Positions 11,402-21,059 of a stretch of 64,000 nt of DNA are shown piece by piece. Location of the stretch: assembly GCA_000469685.2 (NCBI GenBank), contig LS997567.1, positions 23,344,710-23,408,709 on the forward strand. The letters are read 5' to 3'. The notes beneath the pieces were generated by a model. That model searched no databases, had not been told where the DNA came from, and saw nothing but the letters and a program-made list of their open reading frames with translations. How positions within the stretch are numbered: the first letter of the stretch is position 1; every line of letters begins with the position of its first letter. The position numbers and the translations under genes were made by a program. The DNA comes from Haemonchus contortus (lineage: Eukaryota; Nematoda; Chromadorea; Rhabditida; Trichostrongylidae).

Positions 11402-13034
11402 ACAGCTGTAAAGCGAAAAGTAATGTGCAGTCTGCACGAGCTTCAAGATCGACTCCGTTATAAGGCTAGGTGTGATAATGGCTCCTTGGTGGCAGAATGA
11501 GAGAGAAATGTGCCTAACAATCCTTTCCAGCCACGTTTTACAAACACCAAGAACCATACATTGATTCTGGTGCCAACTTCCGGATTTTTGTGTAGGTTCC
11601 AGGAACAAAACACCACATCTAACATTTCGCGACAGCAAGCACGTGGTAGTAGGGAACTTCGAGAGCTGATAAAGTCTCGATCCATAAGGTTATCTGTCAG
11701 TGACAAAGGAGGAGAGTTCGTGGTGATTCCCAGGCAACTTGATTGTGAAATAACAGAACACCATCTGGGAGACACTTCTCTCTACCGCCCAGCTTCTGTG
11801 AAGGAATTCCAAACGCAGTTTCGAAGACTGAACCGGATGTGGGTTTCAGTAGCACGGTCAGCAGGATTGGATTCAACATTGATAACACCGCTCAAACTTG
11901 AGTCGCCTTGTTGTCCCGTCCTGTATCTGCTCATAAAGACACACGAGTTTTTGGATGCAGATGACTTAGCTTCAATCAACCCAACATCCGTGAAAGTCCG
12001 TCGTATCATAAGCTGCCTGGGCGGCCCTACTGACCGAATTGCGTGGTTTCTTAATACCATTTCAGTGCAGCTCCTCAAGTTTATTCTCTCCCACCTCACA
12101 AACACCCAAATGTTTCTGGATCGCCTTGGCGCACTGCACCTCAGTGGTTCGTGCGTCATGGAGTCCTTCGATGTATAAGCCCTTTACACAAATGTCAGCA
12201 ATGGGTCTGCTATGGAAGCCGTGCTTGAGCTTCTTAGACAGCACCAAAATGATATTAATATGCGAGGGCTCTCTATATCCAACTGATGGCACTTGTAAAT
12301 GAGTGCCTCAGTTGCAACATTTTCAAGTGGTCGGGGAGATATTTCGCTCACACTAGAGGCTCAGCTATGGGACAACGATTGGCGCTCGTCTTGGCTATAG
12401 CATTTATGGCCAAGATTGAAGCGCCTGTACTCGAATACCTGCCCTTACTTTACTACAGGTATATAGACGACTGCTTCATAGTTTGTGTGACACAAAAAGA
12501 AATAGATGTGTGTTTTGATCTGCTGAACTCACAATCGGAGCACATTAAGTTAACTCGGGAGAACCCGACCGGAAACTGGCTTCCATTCTTAAATGTTCAT
12601 GTGTGGTTACACGCGATACGACTATTACGAAGTGATACAGAAAGCCCAGCAATAAAAATATTGTCCATTATCACTCAGCTCATCCTTTTTACATAAAGCG
12701 AGCGGTTGTTAGGAATATGTTCCGCACCGCTAAGAAGGTTTGCACTGGGGAAGATGAGCGAAAAGAGTCGATTAAAATGGCATGCGATATTGCTGAGATG
12801 AATAGCTACCGCAATTTTCGATTTACAAGAGGAGCATCTTCTGGTGGCGTGATCCTCGGACATGGTAGTACTTCGATCGATAGGAAGATTCCTCTTGTGC
12901 TACCATTTATCTCTGATGAGGTCAGTGCCACTATTAGGAAGTGTCTGAAGAGATCGGGCTTGGAAAATGCGGTTGCTTTTGTTAACGTAAAACCCTTCAG
13001 TCTAAAGAAGCGCTTGGTTCGGAACAGGCTGTAA
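11402..13034 (+). pseudogene. Penelope-like reverse transcriptase, broken
   Basis: PLE RTs are related to telomerase RT. Visible blocks: LSVSDKGGEFVVIPRQLDCE (about 11690-11750), VLYLLIKTHEF, VKVRRIISCLGGPTDRIAWF (about 11990-12050), SGSCVMESFDV then a TAA at 12176-12178 replacing the Glu of FDVEALYTN, GSAMGQRLAL (about 12357), and YYRYIDDCFIVCVTQKEIDV with the YIDD catalytic pair intact (about 12460). An in-frame TGA at about 11500 splits the N-terminal part. A frame change follows ILFT at 12696, resuming at MFRTAKKVCTGEDERK (12717). The true N-terminus is not clear. Confidence 0.88.
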
Positions 13035-13406
13035 GATCGCCTATGTACAACCCCAAACTGTGTGGTTTGAGGTTGTACAGCTGGAAGGGAAGGTGATTGT
13101 AACATGTCTGGGGTGGTCTACAAAATTACTTGCCATGATTGTGGGGATGAGTATACGGGAGAAACGACAAGACCACTCCACGTGAGGGTCAATGAGCACA
13201 TAGATTGTATGAAGCGATTCAAAGAGTCCACTGCCCTGGGGAGTCATCGAGTACAAAAGCACAACGGAGGCGTTTTTGAAGCCACCGTGGAGATCGTGGC
13301 ACAGGAATCGCAATTATGCGCGCGTAAAACCCTCGAGGCATTTTGGATACAAGTCACCGATGCAAAAATGAATAGTAGGGAAGAATACCTCGCAATCATG
13401 CGATAG
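13035..13406 (+). pseudogene. GIY-YIG endonuclease domain of the Penelope-like element
   Basis: This domain cuts target DNA in PLE insertion. In the same frame as the preceding RT segment, after two in-frame stops (13032-13034 and near 13066), come CTTPNC and EGDC, then GVVYKITCHDCGDEYTGETT and RPLHVRVNEH. This shows the GIY-like and YTG-like strands, the CHDC pair typical of PLE, and the conserved Arg. The C-terminal part contains ESQLCARKTLEAFWIQ with the conserved Glu region. Apart from the upstream stops this is the best preserved domain of the element, and it ends with a TAG at 13404-13406. Confidence 0.9.
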
Positions 13407-13700
13407 CTGCGCTCTTATATAATGTTGGCCTTCCCATAGAGACTCTGGATGGAGACCTACCCCAGCTGACCCGGTCGATTATTATCATCGATTGCTGGTT
13501 GGTTTCGAAGAATTCACAATGCTACGATGAGTGGTTCTCCTTTAATCACCTGCGTGCCCTGGGGTCTCGAACTTCAGTAAGGCAGTGGAGACGTTTGGTC
13601 GGATAGTCATGAATTGCTATGATCTTTTTAGGCTCTGAAAAAGGCGACTTAGCCGAAACGTCAGCCTAATAAAGCTTGTATGCAAACCTCGTGAAGAGTT
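13407..13700 (+). other. Penelope-like 3' tail with hammerhead-like motif and AATAAA
   Basis: Non-coding tail after the GIY-YIG stop. At 13633-13666 the sequence 'ctgaaaaaggcgacttagcc' followed by 'gaaacgtc' can form a GGC/GCC stem between CTGANNA-like and GAAAC boxes, the layout of a hammerhead ribozyme core. The usual CTGANGA reads CTGAAAA, so a catalytic G is missing. AATAAA follows at 13668-13673. Hammerhead motifs in PLE terminal repeats are published; equivalence here is inference. Confidence 0.5.
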
Positions 13701-14008
13701 AAAGAAAACAACTCAGTAACAGAACGAAAAGTGCGGAACGTTCATATCGGGTGCCATATGCGGACGCAATGCCACATCTAGCTCATGCTTATTTCTTACC
13801 GCTTGACGGGCCTGGTGCTTACAGACGCCTCTTAACCAGGGGGATGTAGCTTTGCTAAGCCTCAAAAGACTAGGAACACAGAGTGGATAAGATGTTACTT
13901 CATACAAAAATTAGGGTTGGGAAGTGACTTGAACATTCGATTGACCGTAAATAAAGTTCCGTTCTACAATGAGCTGACGGATAGCGTGATAGGGTGTTTT
14001 CAGACTCT
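13701..14008. other. Unassigned sequence
   Basis: No gene or repeat recognised between the Penelope-like tail and the inverted pair beginning at 14009. Confidence 0.5.
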
Positions 14009-14110
14009 ACCGACGTGCCTTGTTTCCACCGACCGACCGACGACGTTGCTGGCCACGCGTTCGTGAAGGCGCGTGTTCCATCGGCGTCGGTTATGAGTGG
14101 GTGCTATCTA

Positions 14111-14884
14111 TTAGGTTGTTCGGAAATGAATGCGCGTTGAATTGGTCCATTTATTTCTCTCCTACTATACATGATACGTGAGAAATAGTTTAGGAAATGC
14201 TTGACCAAAAAATTCCTTTTGCGAGCTCGCATGTGGTACGACTTCAAGCAAGGCAAAACGGCTGCAGAAACTCATCATCTGAAGTATTTGGCGAAGAAGC
14301 CTTGTCAGAAAGCCGGTGTCGACGATGCATCCAGCGTTTCAAAAACGGTAGTGAAAGGATAGAGGACGAAGAACATGGAAGTAGGCCTCAAGTAGTCGAT
14401 AACCAAGTGTTAAAGTCCGTCATTGAACTGGAACTACTCAAACTACCATCCATGAACCTGTGTTGGCAATTTGCAAGACGAACAGGTGCGGAAAATGGGT
14501 ATCGCATCGTCGCGTGGCAGGTCGGGCCGCGGCTATGAATCGCGAAAATCATTTTGGAAAAAATTGAGGAATAGGGACTGGGAAGTCCCGCCTCATCCAC
14601 CACACAGCCCAGATCTGGTACCATCCGATTACCATCCGTTCCAGTCGATGCAGCACACCCTGGCCGAGAAAAAGTTGAAAAACCGCGAAGAAGTCCAAGT
14701 GTGGGTGTCCAACTTCTTTGAGTCGCAGCCGGCCGAGTTCTTCAGAAGAGAAAACCATTCGTTGCTTAAATCTTGGCAACAGGTCATTAATAGTAATGGA
14801 GACTACCTTTTGAGTTGATCTTGTTTTCTTTTTTATAATAAAAAATTTTAAGCTCAAACGCGCATTTCTTTCCGAACAATCTAA
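14111..14884 (+). mobile_element. Internally deleted mariner element
   Basis: The ends are inverted copies: TTAGGTTGTTCGGAAATGAA from 14111, and TTAGATTGTTCGGAAAGAAA reading inward from 14884. A TA dinucleotide flanks both sides (14109-14110, 14885-14886), as expected of mariner insertion. The length is 774 bp against about 1.3 kb for a full element. The N-terminal DNA-binding part (FGEEALSESRCRRCIQRFKN, then IEDEEHGSRPQVVDNQVLKS) and the C-terminal part (HPPHSPDLVPSDYH, then NREEVQVWVSNFFESQPAEF) remain in different frames. The central region with the first two catalytic Asp residues is deleted, so it could only move in trans. Confidence 0.93.
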
Positions 14885-14887
14885 TAT

Positions 14888-15160
14888 ATCCACACCCCTC
14901 GCGGTCTGCAACCACGTGCTAATTGTAACTACCGTAACACTACGCTTACTTTTATCCAGTTTCATAGACTAACCAAGGTGATTCGCATGGGCTTTATATC
15001 AGTAGATTCGCTCCTTGTTCAGCTTCTACCTTTTCACTACTTTTCTGATATCGGTTGTCTAGTATGTTTCTCATGCTAGGCTTTTCTTCTTCCAATCTAC
15101 ACTTTAATCATTTCTCAAGTGCACGTCCACAAAATGAGGGTGTGCACATTTAATTTCAAT
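14888..15160 (+). repeat. Left arm of a 2-kb inverted repeat
   Basis: This is the inverted partner of about 16615-16914. Matching blocks include 'actaccgtaacactacgctt', 'ttttatccagtttcatagac', 'ttttcactactttt' and 'gcacatttaatttcaatt'. The arms are about 70-80% alike by eye, so the structure is old. It starts only four bases after the mariner end. Confidence 0.7.
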
Positions 15161-15394
15161 TGAGACCGCTTCCACCCCAGCCAATCAACGAATCGAAGAA
15201 AATTTTTTACAATATGAATAACGCTCACTTTTCCTGCAAACTTCTTCAACTTCAAAACTACCCGTCTGCAAGCAAACTAGGGATAAGAGGATGTCTTTCT
15301 TGTATTTTTCCAAGTATTGCAAATGTTGAGAGGCTGCACAGTTTTAGAAGCATATGTTATGATAACATGTTTCTTGGGATCGATATCTTATCCT
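15161..15394. other. Spacer sequence inside the inverted repeat
   Basis: No gene recognised. Short open frames on the plus strand lack any family similarity I can name. Confidence 0.4.
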
Positions 15395-15416
15395 ATTTAC
15401 TATAACGCGCTTAGTT

Positions 15417-15448
<32 letters not shown>

Positions 15449-16312
15449 GTCTGTATGACTGTCACGAAATTCCTTAGTTCCTTTAGATCTGCCTGGAGAG
15501 ACCGGGTCAAGCGTGGGATGGGTGGGCCATGTCCTAAGAAGCATAAAGCACACATCAGCTTGGCGGAGCTCCGCCCACAGTGGGCGTGACGTGCATCGAA
15601 ATGAGCTATACTGAGGACCATGATTTCAAAATCAGTCACAGGACGGTCTCAAAACTGGGGTGTGAAGATGGCTAGAGGTCTGCATTGGTAAGTTGGGTCC
15701 AACTGGGGAGACCCACCCCCGAGGCGTTCTTCAAAAATGCAATGCTTTATGAAAGCATTTATAACTCGGCTTGGAGAAAGCCAACAGAGCAGGAAAGGGT
15801 TGATGTGGGATAAGCATTGTCGAAGGTGTCTCCAGCATAAATGACGTAAGCGGAGGCCCGCCCACAATGGGCGAAGAGTGCCTCGAAGCTCCCATCCCTT
15901 CTTACGTTTATATACGAAAATCCGCAACTCCGGTTCCCATGGACTTAGAAAGATCAAACTTGATAGGAATACAGGCGCCATGGTGGGAAAACTTATGGTG
16001 GGTGGCAGAACCAGACTCCGCCCACAAGGGGCGGGGTTTGGGCGAAAATTCATAACTCCTGTCCCCATGGACCTAGAAAGTTCAAACTTGATAGGAGCAT
16101 AGGCGCCATGGTGGGGAAACTATGGTGGGTGGCAGGGGCTCCGTCCACAGAGGGCGGGGGTTTGAGCGGAAACTTATAAACCCTTTCCCAGTGTAACTAG
16201 AGCGTACAAATTTTGTAGGAGCACAGGTGACAGGATGGGAACACCTACGGTGGGTGGCAGGACCAGACTCCGCTCACAGGAGGCGGGGTTTAAGCGGAAT
16301 TTCATGAATCCG
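15395..16312 (+). repeat. Dispersed repeat DR1, copy 2
   Basis: It begins TCCTATTTACTATAACGCGC after an A, continues into a (GTCT)n tract (about 15416-15450), then holds several copies of the DR1 unit: 'ccgcccacaagggg', 'aaattcataactcctgtccc', 'gttcaaacttgataggag' and 'ggtgggtggcag'. Unit spacing is about 110-130 bp. Open frames on both strands here are artefacts of this GC-rich repeat. Confidence 0.7.
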
Positions 16313-16410
16313 ATAAAGGTCTATAATGAAAATCAGCTCATGTGGCTCCATTTCTCATGGCTAGAGCCCCTAGCGCACGCGATAGCGTGCGCAGCCGCCT
16401 GGTTAGGTCT
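16313..16410 (+). repeat. Dispersed repeat DR3, copy 1
   Basis: The block 'gataaaggtctataatgaaa' followed by 'gagcccctagcgcacgcgat' recurs in inverted orientation at 42613-42712. It includes a short GC-rich palindrome (gcgcacgcgatagcgtgcgc). Confidence 0.7.
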
Positions 16411-16614
16411 AGGAAGCGCTAATTATGCCTTCTATCCGGTCATGGCTAATCAGTAGAATACTGCCAGCCTCGTTTGAGAAAGCAAAAGCTTTGACTTTTA
16501 CAACGAATGGCCTCAAGATGTTTTTCATTGTTCCTTTTCAAACTACAGAATGCAAAGAAATTCAAATTTCTAATCAACAGGATCGATTACACTTTAACTA
16601 GGAAGGCAATTGTT

Positions 16615-16914
16615 GGAGTGCGGAGTGATCCAAATTGGAACTAAACGTGCATTGGCTCATTTTATAGATGCACCGTTGGAAAAATGATCAAAAAGAATAT
16701 AAAGCGAAGAAATGAAAAAGAAAAAAAAATGAAACAGACAATCAATATCAAAAAAAGTAGTGAAAAGCTGGAAGCTGAGAAAAGGGCGAGTCTGCTCTTA
16801 TAAACCGCATGCGAATCACCCTTGCCAGTCTATGAAACTGGATAAAAGTAGGCGTAGCGTTACGGTAGTTGCAATTAGTACGTAATTGCAGACCGCGAGG
16901 AGTGTGGAAATAGG
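16615..16914 (-). repeat. Right arm of the 2-kb inverted repeat
   Basis: Reverse-complement partner of 14888-15160. The outer end at 16914 corresponds to 14888 (both read 'ccacaccc' or 'ccacactcctcgcgg'). Confidence 0.7.
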
Positions 16915-16929
16915 GGTGTGTGTATATTC

Positions 16930-17175
16930 GTGCCATTCCAACTGCGCGCGGCAAATTGCGCGGCGAAATTCGTGGCGATTCGAACGACTCTGGGGCCTAT
17001 TATCAGGGTACAAACTTGAAATAGAATAGTCAAGTAGAGCCAGTTGACACTACTAAACTCCTCTACTTGAAATTTGGGCCCCAATAATGGGCGCTAAAAC
17101 CGTCAAAATCGTTATGAATTTCGCCGCGCAATTTGCCGCGCGCAGCTCGAATCGCACGAATGTACCGTCCCCCGT
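16930..17175. mobile_element. Palindromic MITE family P, copy 1
   Basis: Inverted halves meet near 17045: left 'gcgcgcggcaaattgcgcgg' and 'gaacgactctggggcc'; right 'gggccccaataatgggcgc' and 'cgccgcgcaatttgccgcgc'. The same palindrome sits inside the helicase pseudogene (29597-29824), and a half copy is at 17636-17720. No coding capacity. Spread to several loci, including a coding exon, supports a MITE. Confidence 0.8.
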
Positions 17176-17192
17176 GGAAATAGATAGCACCG

Positions 17193-17612
17193 GGTGCTAA
17201 GTGGGTTGGGGGGACCAGGCGGCGCGGCACCCTGCCGAAACGGTGTTTAGGGACGTTTCATAGTTTTTTATGCTGTAACTGTGCATTTTTCACCTAATTT
17301 TAGGAAGGGGGAGGGGGCTCCGGGGTGGGTGAGCCAATTGGACGTCCAACTTTTATCTCATCTCAGCTTTTTACACGAGACAACCACCTCACCCACCCCC
17401 GGAGCCCCTCCCCTTATTAAAAAATAGGTTTTATCGGCTCAGGAGAAGTGTATCCATAATATACGAGCATATTGTTTGTTCTGAATCACAAAACACAGCA
17501 GTACAACCTTACCATTCCCTCCCGGAGTCAGGCCCACTACTGTCTTGCTGGAGAGCGCAGGGAGCCGCGCCGCAGCCGCGCCGCGTGGTCCCCCTCCAAC
17601 CCACTTAGCACC
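17193..17612. mobile_element. hAT-like MITE family H, copy 1, with 8-bp TSD
   Basis: The element runs from GGTGCTAAGTGGGTTGG to the inverted CCAACCCACTTAGCACC (420 bp) and is flanked by the exact duplication TAGCACCG (17185-17192 and 17613-17620). The interior holds a second inverted repeat ('ctccggggtgggtgag' against 'ctcacccacccccggag'). An 8-bp TSD is characteristic of hAT-type transposition. No transposase is encoded. Confidence 0.93.
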
Positions 17613-17635
17613 TAGCACCGTTATTAGTGCACTGG

Positions 17636-17720
17636 TGCGTCCAGGGATACACGCGGCAAACTGCGCGGTGAAATCCGAGGGGATTTGCGCGACTCTGGGG
17701 TGTCCAATGTTGTCAACACG
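17636..17720. mobile_element. MITE family P, half copy
   Basis: 'acacgcggcaaactgcgcgg' followed by 'gcgcgactctggggtg' corresponds to one half of the family P palindrome. The other half is missing. Confidence 0.6.
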
Positions 17721-17907
17721 TGGACAGGAACGTCGTTCGGTTGATCGGTGGAAACAATGCACGTCGGAAAAGAATTCAAAGAACAGAATCGGACAAGCAC
17801 TACGCGTGGGCGGCCGCGTCGACATTGCTAACCTTGTCCGCTCGGGCTTGGACGTTGCTCACGAATTGGCCGTTGCGTAGGGCGTTAGAGCAAGTTATTC
17901 CAGGGTG

Positions 17908-18077
17908 ACTACTATGAAGGACTTCCCACATCTAAAGGCTCTCAAACTGTAGTGTGGTAATGTCTGTATATTTCTTTCAAGAACGCGGCTGAACTACTAT
18001 GAAGGACTTCCCACATCTAAAGGCTCTCAAACTGTAGTGTGGTAATGTCTGTATATTTCTTTCAAGAACGCGGCTGA
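17908..18077 (+). repeat. Exact 85-bp tandem duplication
   Basis: The unit from 17908 ('actactatgaaggacttccc' ... 'gaacgcggctga') is repeated without a mismatch from 17993 to 18077. It lies within the left arm of foldback copy 2 and must be recent or an assembly duplication. Confidence 0.95.
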
Positions 18078-18461
18078 GTAGATACCTTCTCCTAGGGGAT
18101 GAATGCTGGCCTATTTTGGTTATGTGTTTCTATTTCTGTTGCATGTTTTTTTCGTTTGTGTTTCCTCTAGGACAACTGCTGAGATTGCCTCACTAATAGT
18201 GTTGAACCATGGTTTAGGAGTACGCCAGCTTCTGTGCGATTGAGGATACTTCGGTGCGCGGCGATCTTAATCAGGCGTGAAAAATCCATGATCGTTACGA
18301 TGCCCGCATATCGATATGCAGCAAGTTAAAAGTAAAATTGGGGAGAAAACAGCAGTAAAAACCAAAGCTTCTACGAAACATAGGTTTTTAATAGAAAACT
18401 TCCAAATATAACCAGCTAAGAGTTTTTACTTTGTGCAAAATAAAAAACGAGTAAAATCGCG

Positions 18462-18962
18462 GGTGCTAAGTGAGTTGGGAGGGGCCACGCGGCGGCGCGG
18501 CGCCTTTTCATGTCTGCGCCCTCTCAGGCGAGATAATAGTACTGGGCCTGAGTCTGGGAAGGGATGGTGCGGTTGTACTGAAGTGTTTCGTGATTCAAAA
18601 CAAATTACCTCTTGGCACATGTTATAAGCTTGCATATTATGGATACTCTTCTTCTGAGCCGATAAAACCCTATTTTTAAGAAGGGGAGGGGCTCCGGGGT
18701 GGGTGAGATGGTTATCTCGTGCAAAAAGCTGAGATGAGATAAAAGCTGAAAGTCCAATTGGCTCACCCACCCCGGAGCCCCTCCCCTTCCTAAAATTAGG
18801 TGAAATATACGCAGTTACAACATAAAAGAGCTATGAAACGTCCCTAAACACCATTACGGGCTCGCCTACCCTTCATTGTCTACTATCTCGCCTGAGAGGG
18901 CGCAGACATGAAAAGGCGCCGCGCCGCCGCGCGGCCCCCCCCCCCCCAACTCCCTTAGCACC
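18462..18962. mobile_element. hAT-like MITE family H, copy 2, with 8-bp TSD
   Basis: GGTGCTAAGTGAGTTGGG at the left and the inverted CTTAGCACC at the right (501 bp), flanked by the exact duplication AAATCGCG (18454-18461, 18963-18970). It carries extra subterminal inverted sequence ('ggcgccttttcatgtctgcg' and its complement) compared with copy 1. It inserted into the centre of foldback copy 2, so it is younger than that element. Confidence 0.95.
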
Positions 18963-19965
18963 AAATCGCGGTTCTTAGCTCCCGAAAACTATAACGATAA
19001 CGATATGCAGACAACATAATGAAAATGTAAGTTCCACAACTAATTAAGATCGCCTTGTACCGAAATGCACTCGAGCTAAACCTACCCGCGAAAAATGGCA
19101 TGGAGTTGTGCGCGACATCTGTTGATCAATTGCGGCAACTATTTATATTTCGAATCCCGAATTCTTTGCTGTACCAAGAGCAGCTACTCTTCAGCTCGAT
19201 CCATGCTACCTTTCCTCGACGCTTTTCATTTCCGCCGATGATAACACTGTGAACAAATAGCAAACGCCGTAATCCCACTCTAACTTGTATTCGATTTCGA
19301 TGCGTCGTATTGTCGTATGCATTCCTTGGGATTATTCATTAGAGAAATTTTAAGGTCCCGTGAATATTCGGTACAGTAATCTCTAGTGCTCCACCGCCTA
19401 ACCCGTGCGGGCAACGTAACGAGAATGGGGTTTCCGCAACTGATTGGGATCGCGTAGCACCGAAGCGCGAAGCGCCCTCAATCACACGGAAGTTGACGTA
19501 CTCCTAAACCAAGGTTCAACATTCTATCAGCGAAAGTTATTTTTCAACACTTGTCCTAGAAGAAACACAAACGAAAACACCTGCAAAAGAAATCACCTGT
19601 ATCACCTGTTGTCCCGTTGATCGTTCTGCAAAAGAAATAGGAACCCATAACCAAACTATGCCAGCAGTCATCCACTAGGGAAAGGTAACTAACCAGCAGC
19701 GTTCTTGGAAGAGACATTAACGAAGAAGCATGCAGCAAAGGTGTACATCCATTATCACACTTGTTTAAGAGCCCTTAGATCGTAAAAAAATCTTCTAAGT
19801 AATCCCTAGAAAACATTCTCTACGCGCTACGCAACGGCCAATTCGTAAGCAATTTCCAAGCCTCAGCGGAACAGTTTAGCAATGTCCTCGTTGCAGCGAA
19901 GCAACCGCTCATGCGTAGTGTTTGCCCGATTTTGTTCTTGAGGTTCTTCTCACGTCGGTGAAGTC

Positions 19966-20690
19966 TGGAAGCTCCCATAGTATACTACTTCTGCCGTGAG
20001 TGCACAGACAAAGGGCGAAAACGCGTGCCAACACCGTTGAGTACAGTGCTCCTACTAATTCTTATGCACTGAATATTGAAGGTCTTCAGATGACTAACGA
20101 GGCCATGCGATGCCATACTTTTGTCGACATTGCTCTTCCTACCCAATGCCCTGCGGCTACTGGCAGTGGAATCGCGGTGATTCACGGTTTGTGGTAGGGT
20201 ACAGCAAGTGCATCACGATGTTTGGGTAAGAGAACTCACACTCCTTATAGCGAACATGGAAGTTTCTTTGCAATTTTAACCGCTATGTAACCAATTAGAT
20301 AGTCAGTAACCTTTAGTCGTTTAGATAATCACTCTGGAAGTCTACTGGAAGAATGCATATCATAAACACTGCATAACGCCGTCATCTTTTAACCGCTGAC
20401 AAAAGTACCTTTCTGAGAGCTGAGCTTCTTTTTGCATATTTTCCCGTCATGGACCTTGGGAGAGGAAAAACACATGTCTACAAATTGGCTACTAATACAT
20501 ACGCTGAAGCGACAAAAGTTAGTTCCAGTAATCAGTTTATATCGACATTCTCGAAAGTTGATGGGAGTAGAGCAATGGGCCACCATTCCGTTTCTCGGAT
20601 TGGTCTGTCCTTCAAGTATAAAACCGGTAATTCATTCACAAACATAGCGTGGGATGTCGGCGTGGGTCCCGCAACGAACTAGATTCAAAC
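19966..20690. other. Unassigned sequence
   Basis: Short open frames at 20000-20197 (plus) and 20432-20682 (plus) show no features I recognise. No repeat partner found in the window. Confidence 0.45.
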
Positions 20691-21059
20691 AGTGAGCAGG
20701 TGCCGTAAGGTATGCTCCCCCGAACAGGGATGGGTCCCCTTCCCGGTAAGGTATGCTCTCGGGGAGAGCTTCCGGGGAGAGGCCACGCCCACTGGTTCGA
20801 GGGGAGAACTTCCCGAACGACGCACGATCGGGGCTGGCCGGGGCTGCCGTAACTATTGGCCGCGGAGTGCGGAATCGTTTGTCGAGCGCGCAATTTTCTA
20901 TGGCTTACGCAACCCCCTTGGCTTGAATTATGGAGGGAAGGCGCAAGTTCGCTTGTGATTGGAACTGGAAAGGTTGCAAAAGGTTCTACAAGACTCGCGA
21001 TTCCCGATTACTATGAAATTTCTGCCCAGGCAAAGCTGAAAATAAGTGTACTGCATCTT

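Larger units (their letters stand above)
11401..13700 (+). mobile_element. Penelope-like element with GIY-YIG endonuclease, decayed
   Basis: The order is RT, linker with cysteine pairs, GIY-YIG endonuclease, then a tail with a short structured motif and AATAAA. This is the canonical plan of an EN-containing Penelope-like element (PLE). It lies head to head with the fragment at 10623-11400; PLEs are known for tandem and inverted partial copies formed at insertion. In-frame stops and frameshifts make it inactive. Confidence 0.92.
14009..17765. repeat. Outer inverted pair (about 55 bp) enclosing nested elements
   Basis: At 14009-14060, 'ccgacgtgccttgtttccac' is the inverted counterpart of 17712-17765 ('gtggaaacaatgcacgtcgg'), with further similarity toward GACGTTGCTGG/GTCGACC-type sequence. 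They may be the ends of an old element about 3.75 kb long, now filled by a mariner, a large inverted repeat and MITEs. No TSD was found, so the element interpretation is tentative. Confidence 0.45.
17908..19965. repeat. Foldback family FB, copy 2
   Basis: The left arm (17908 to about 18440) and right arm (about 18985-19075 and 19415-19965) are inverted relatives of each other and of copy 1 at 4348-5872. Shared are 'cgcatatcgatatgcagcaa' and the arm end 'gcgtagtgtttgcccgat'. The outer part of the left arm is missing. The right arm contains a partial duplication of about 60 bp (19015-19075 against 19415-19480), with about 340 bp of unassigned sequence between the two. A family H MITE sits at 18462-18962. 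Confidence 0.75.
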
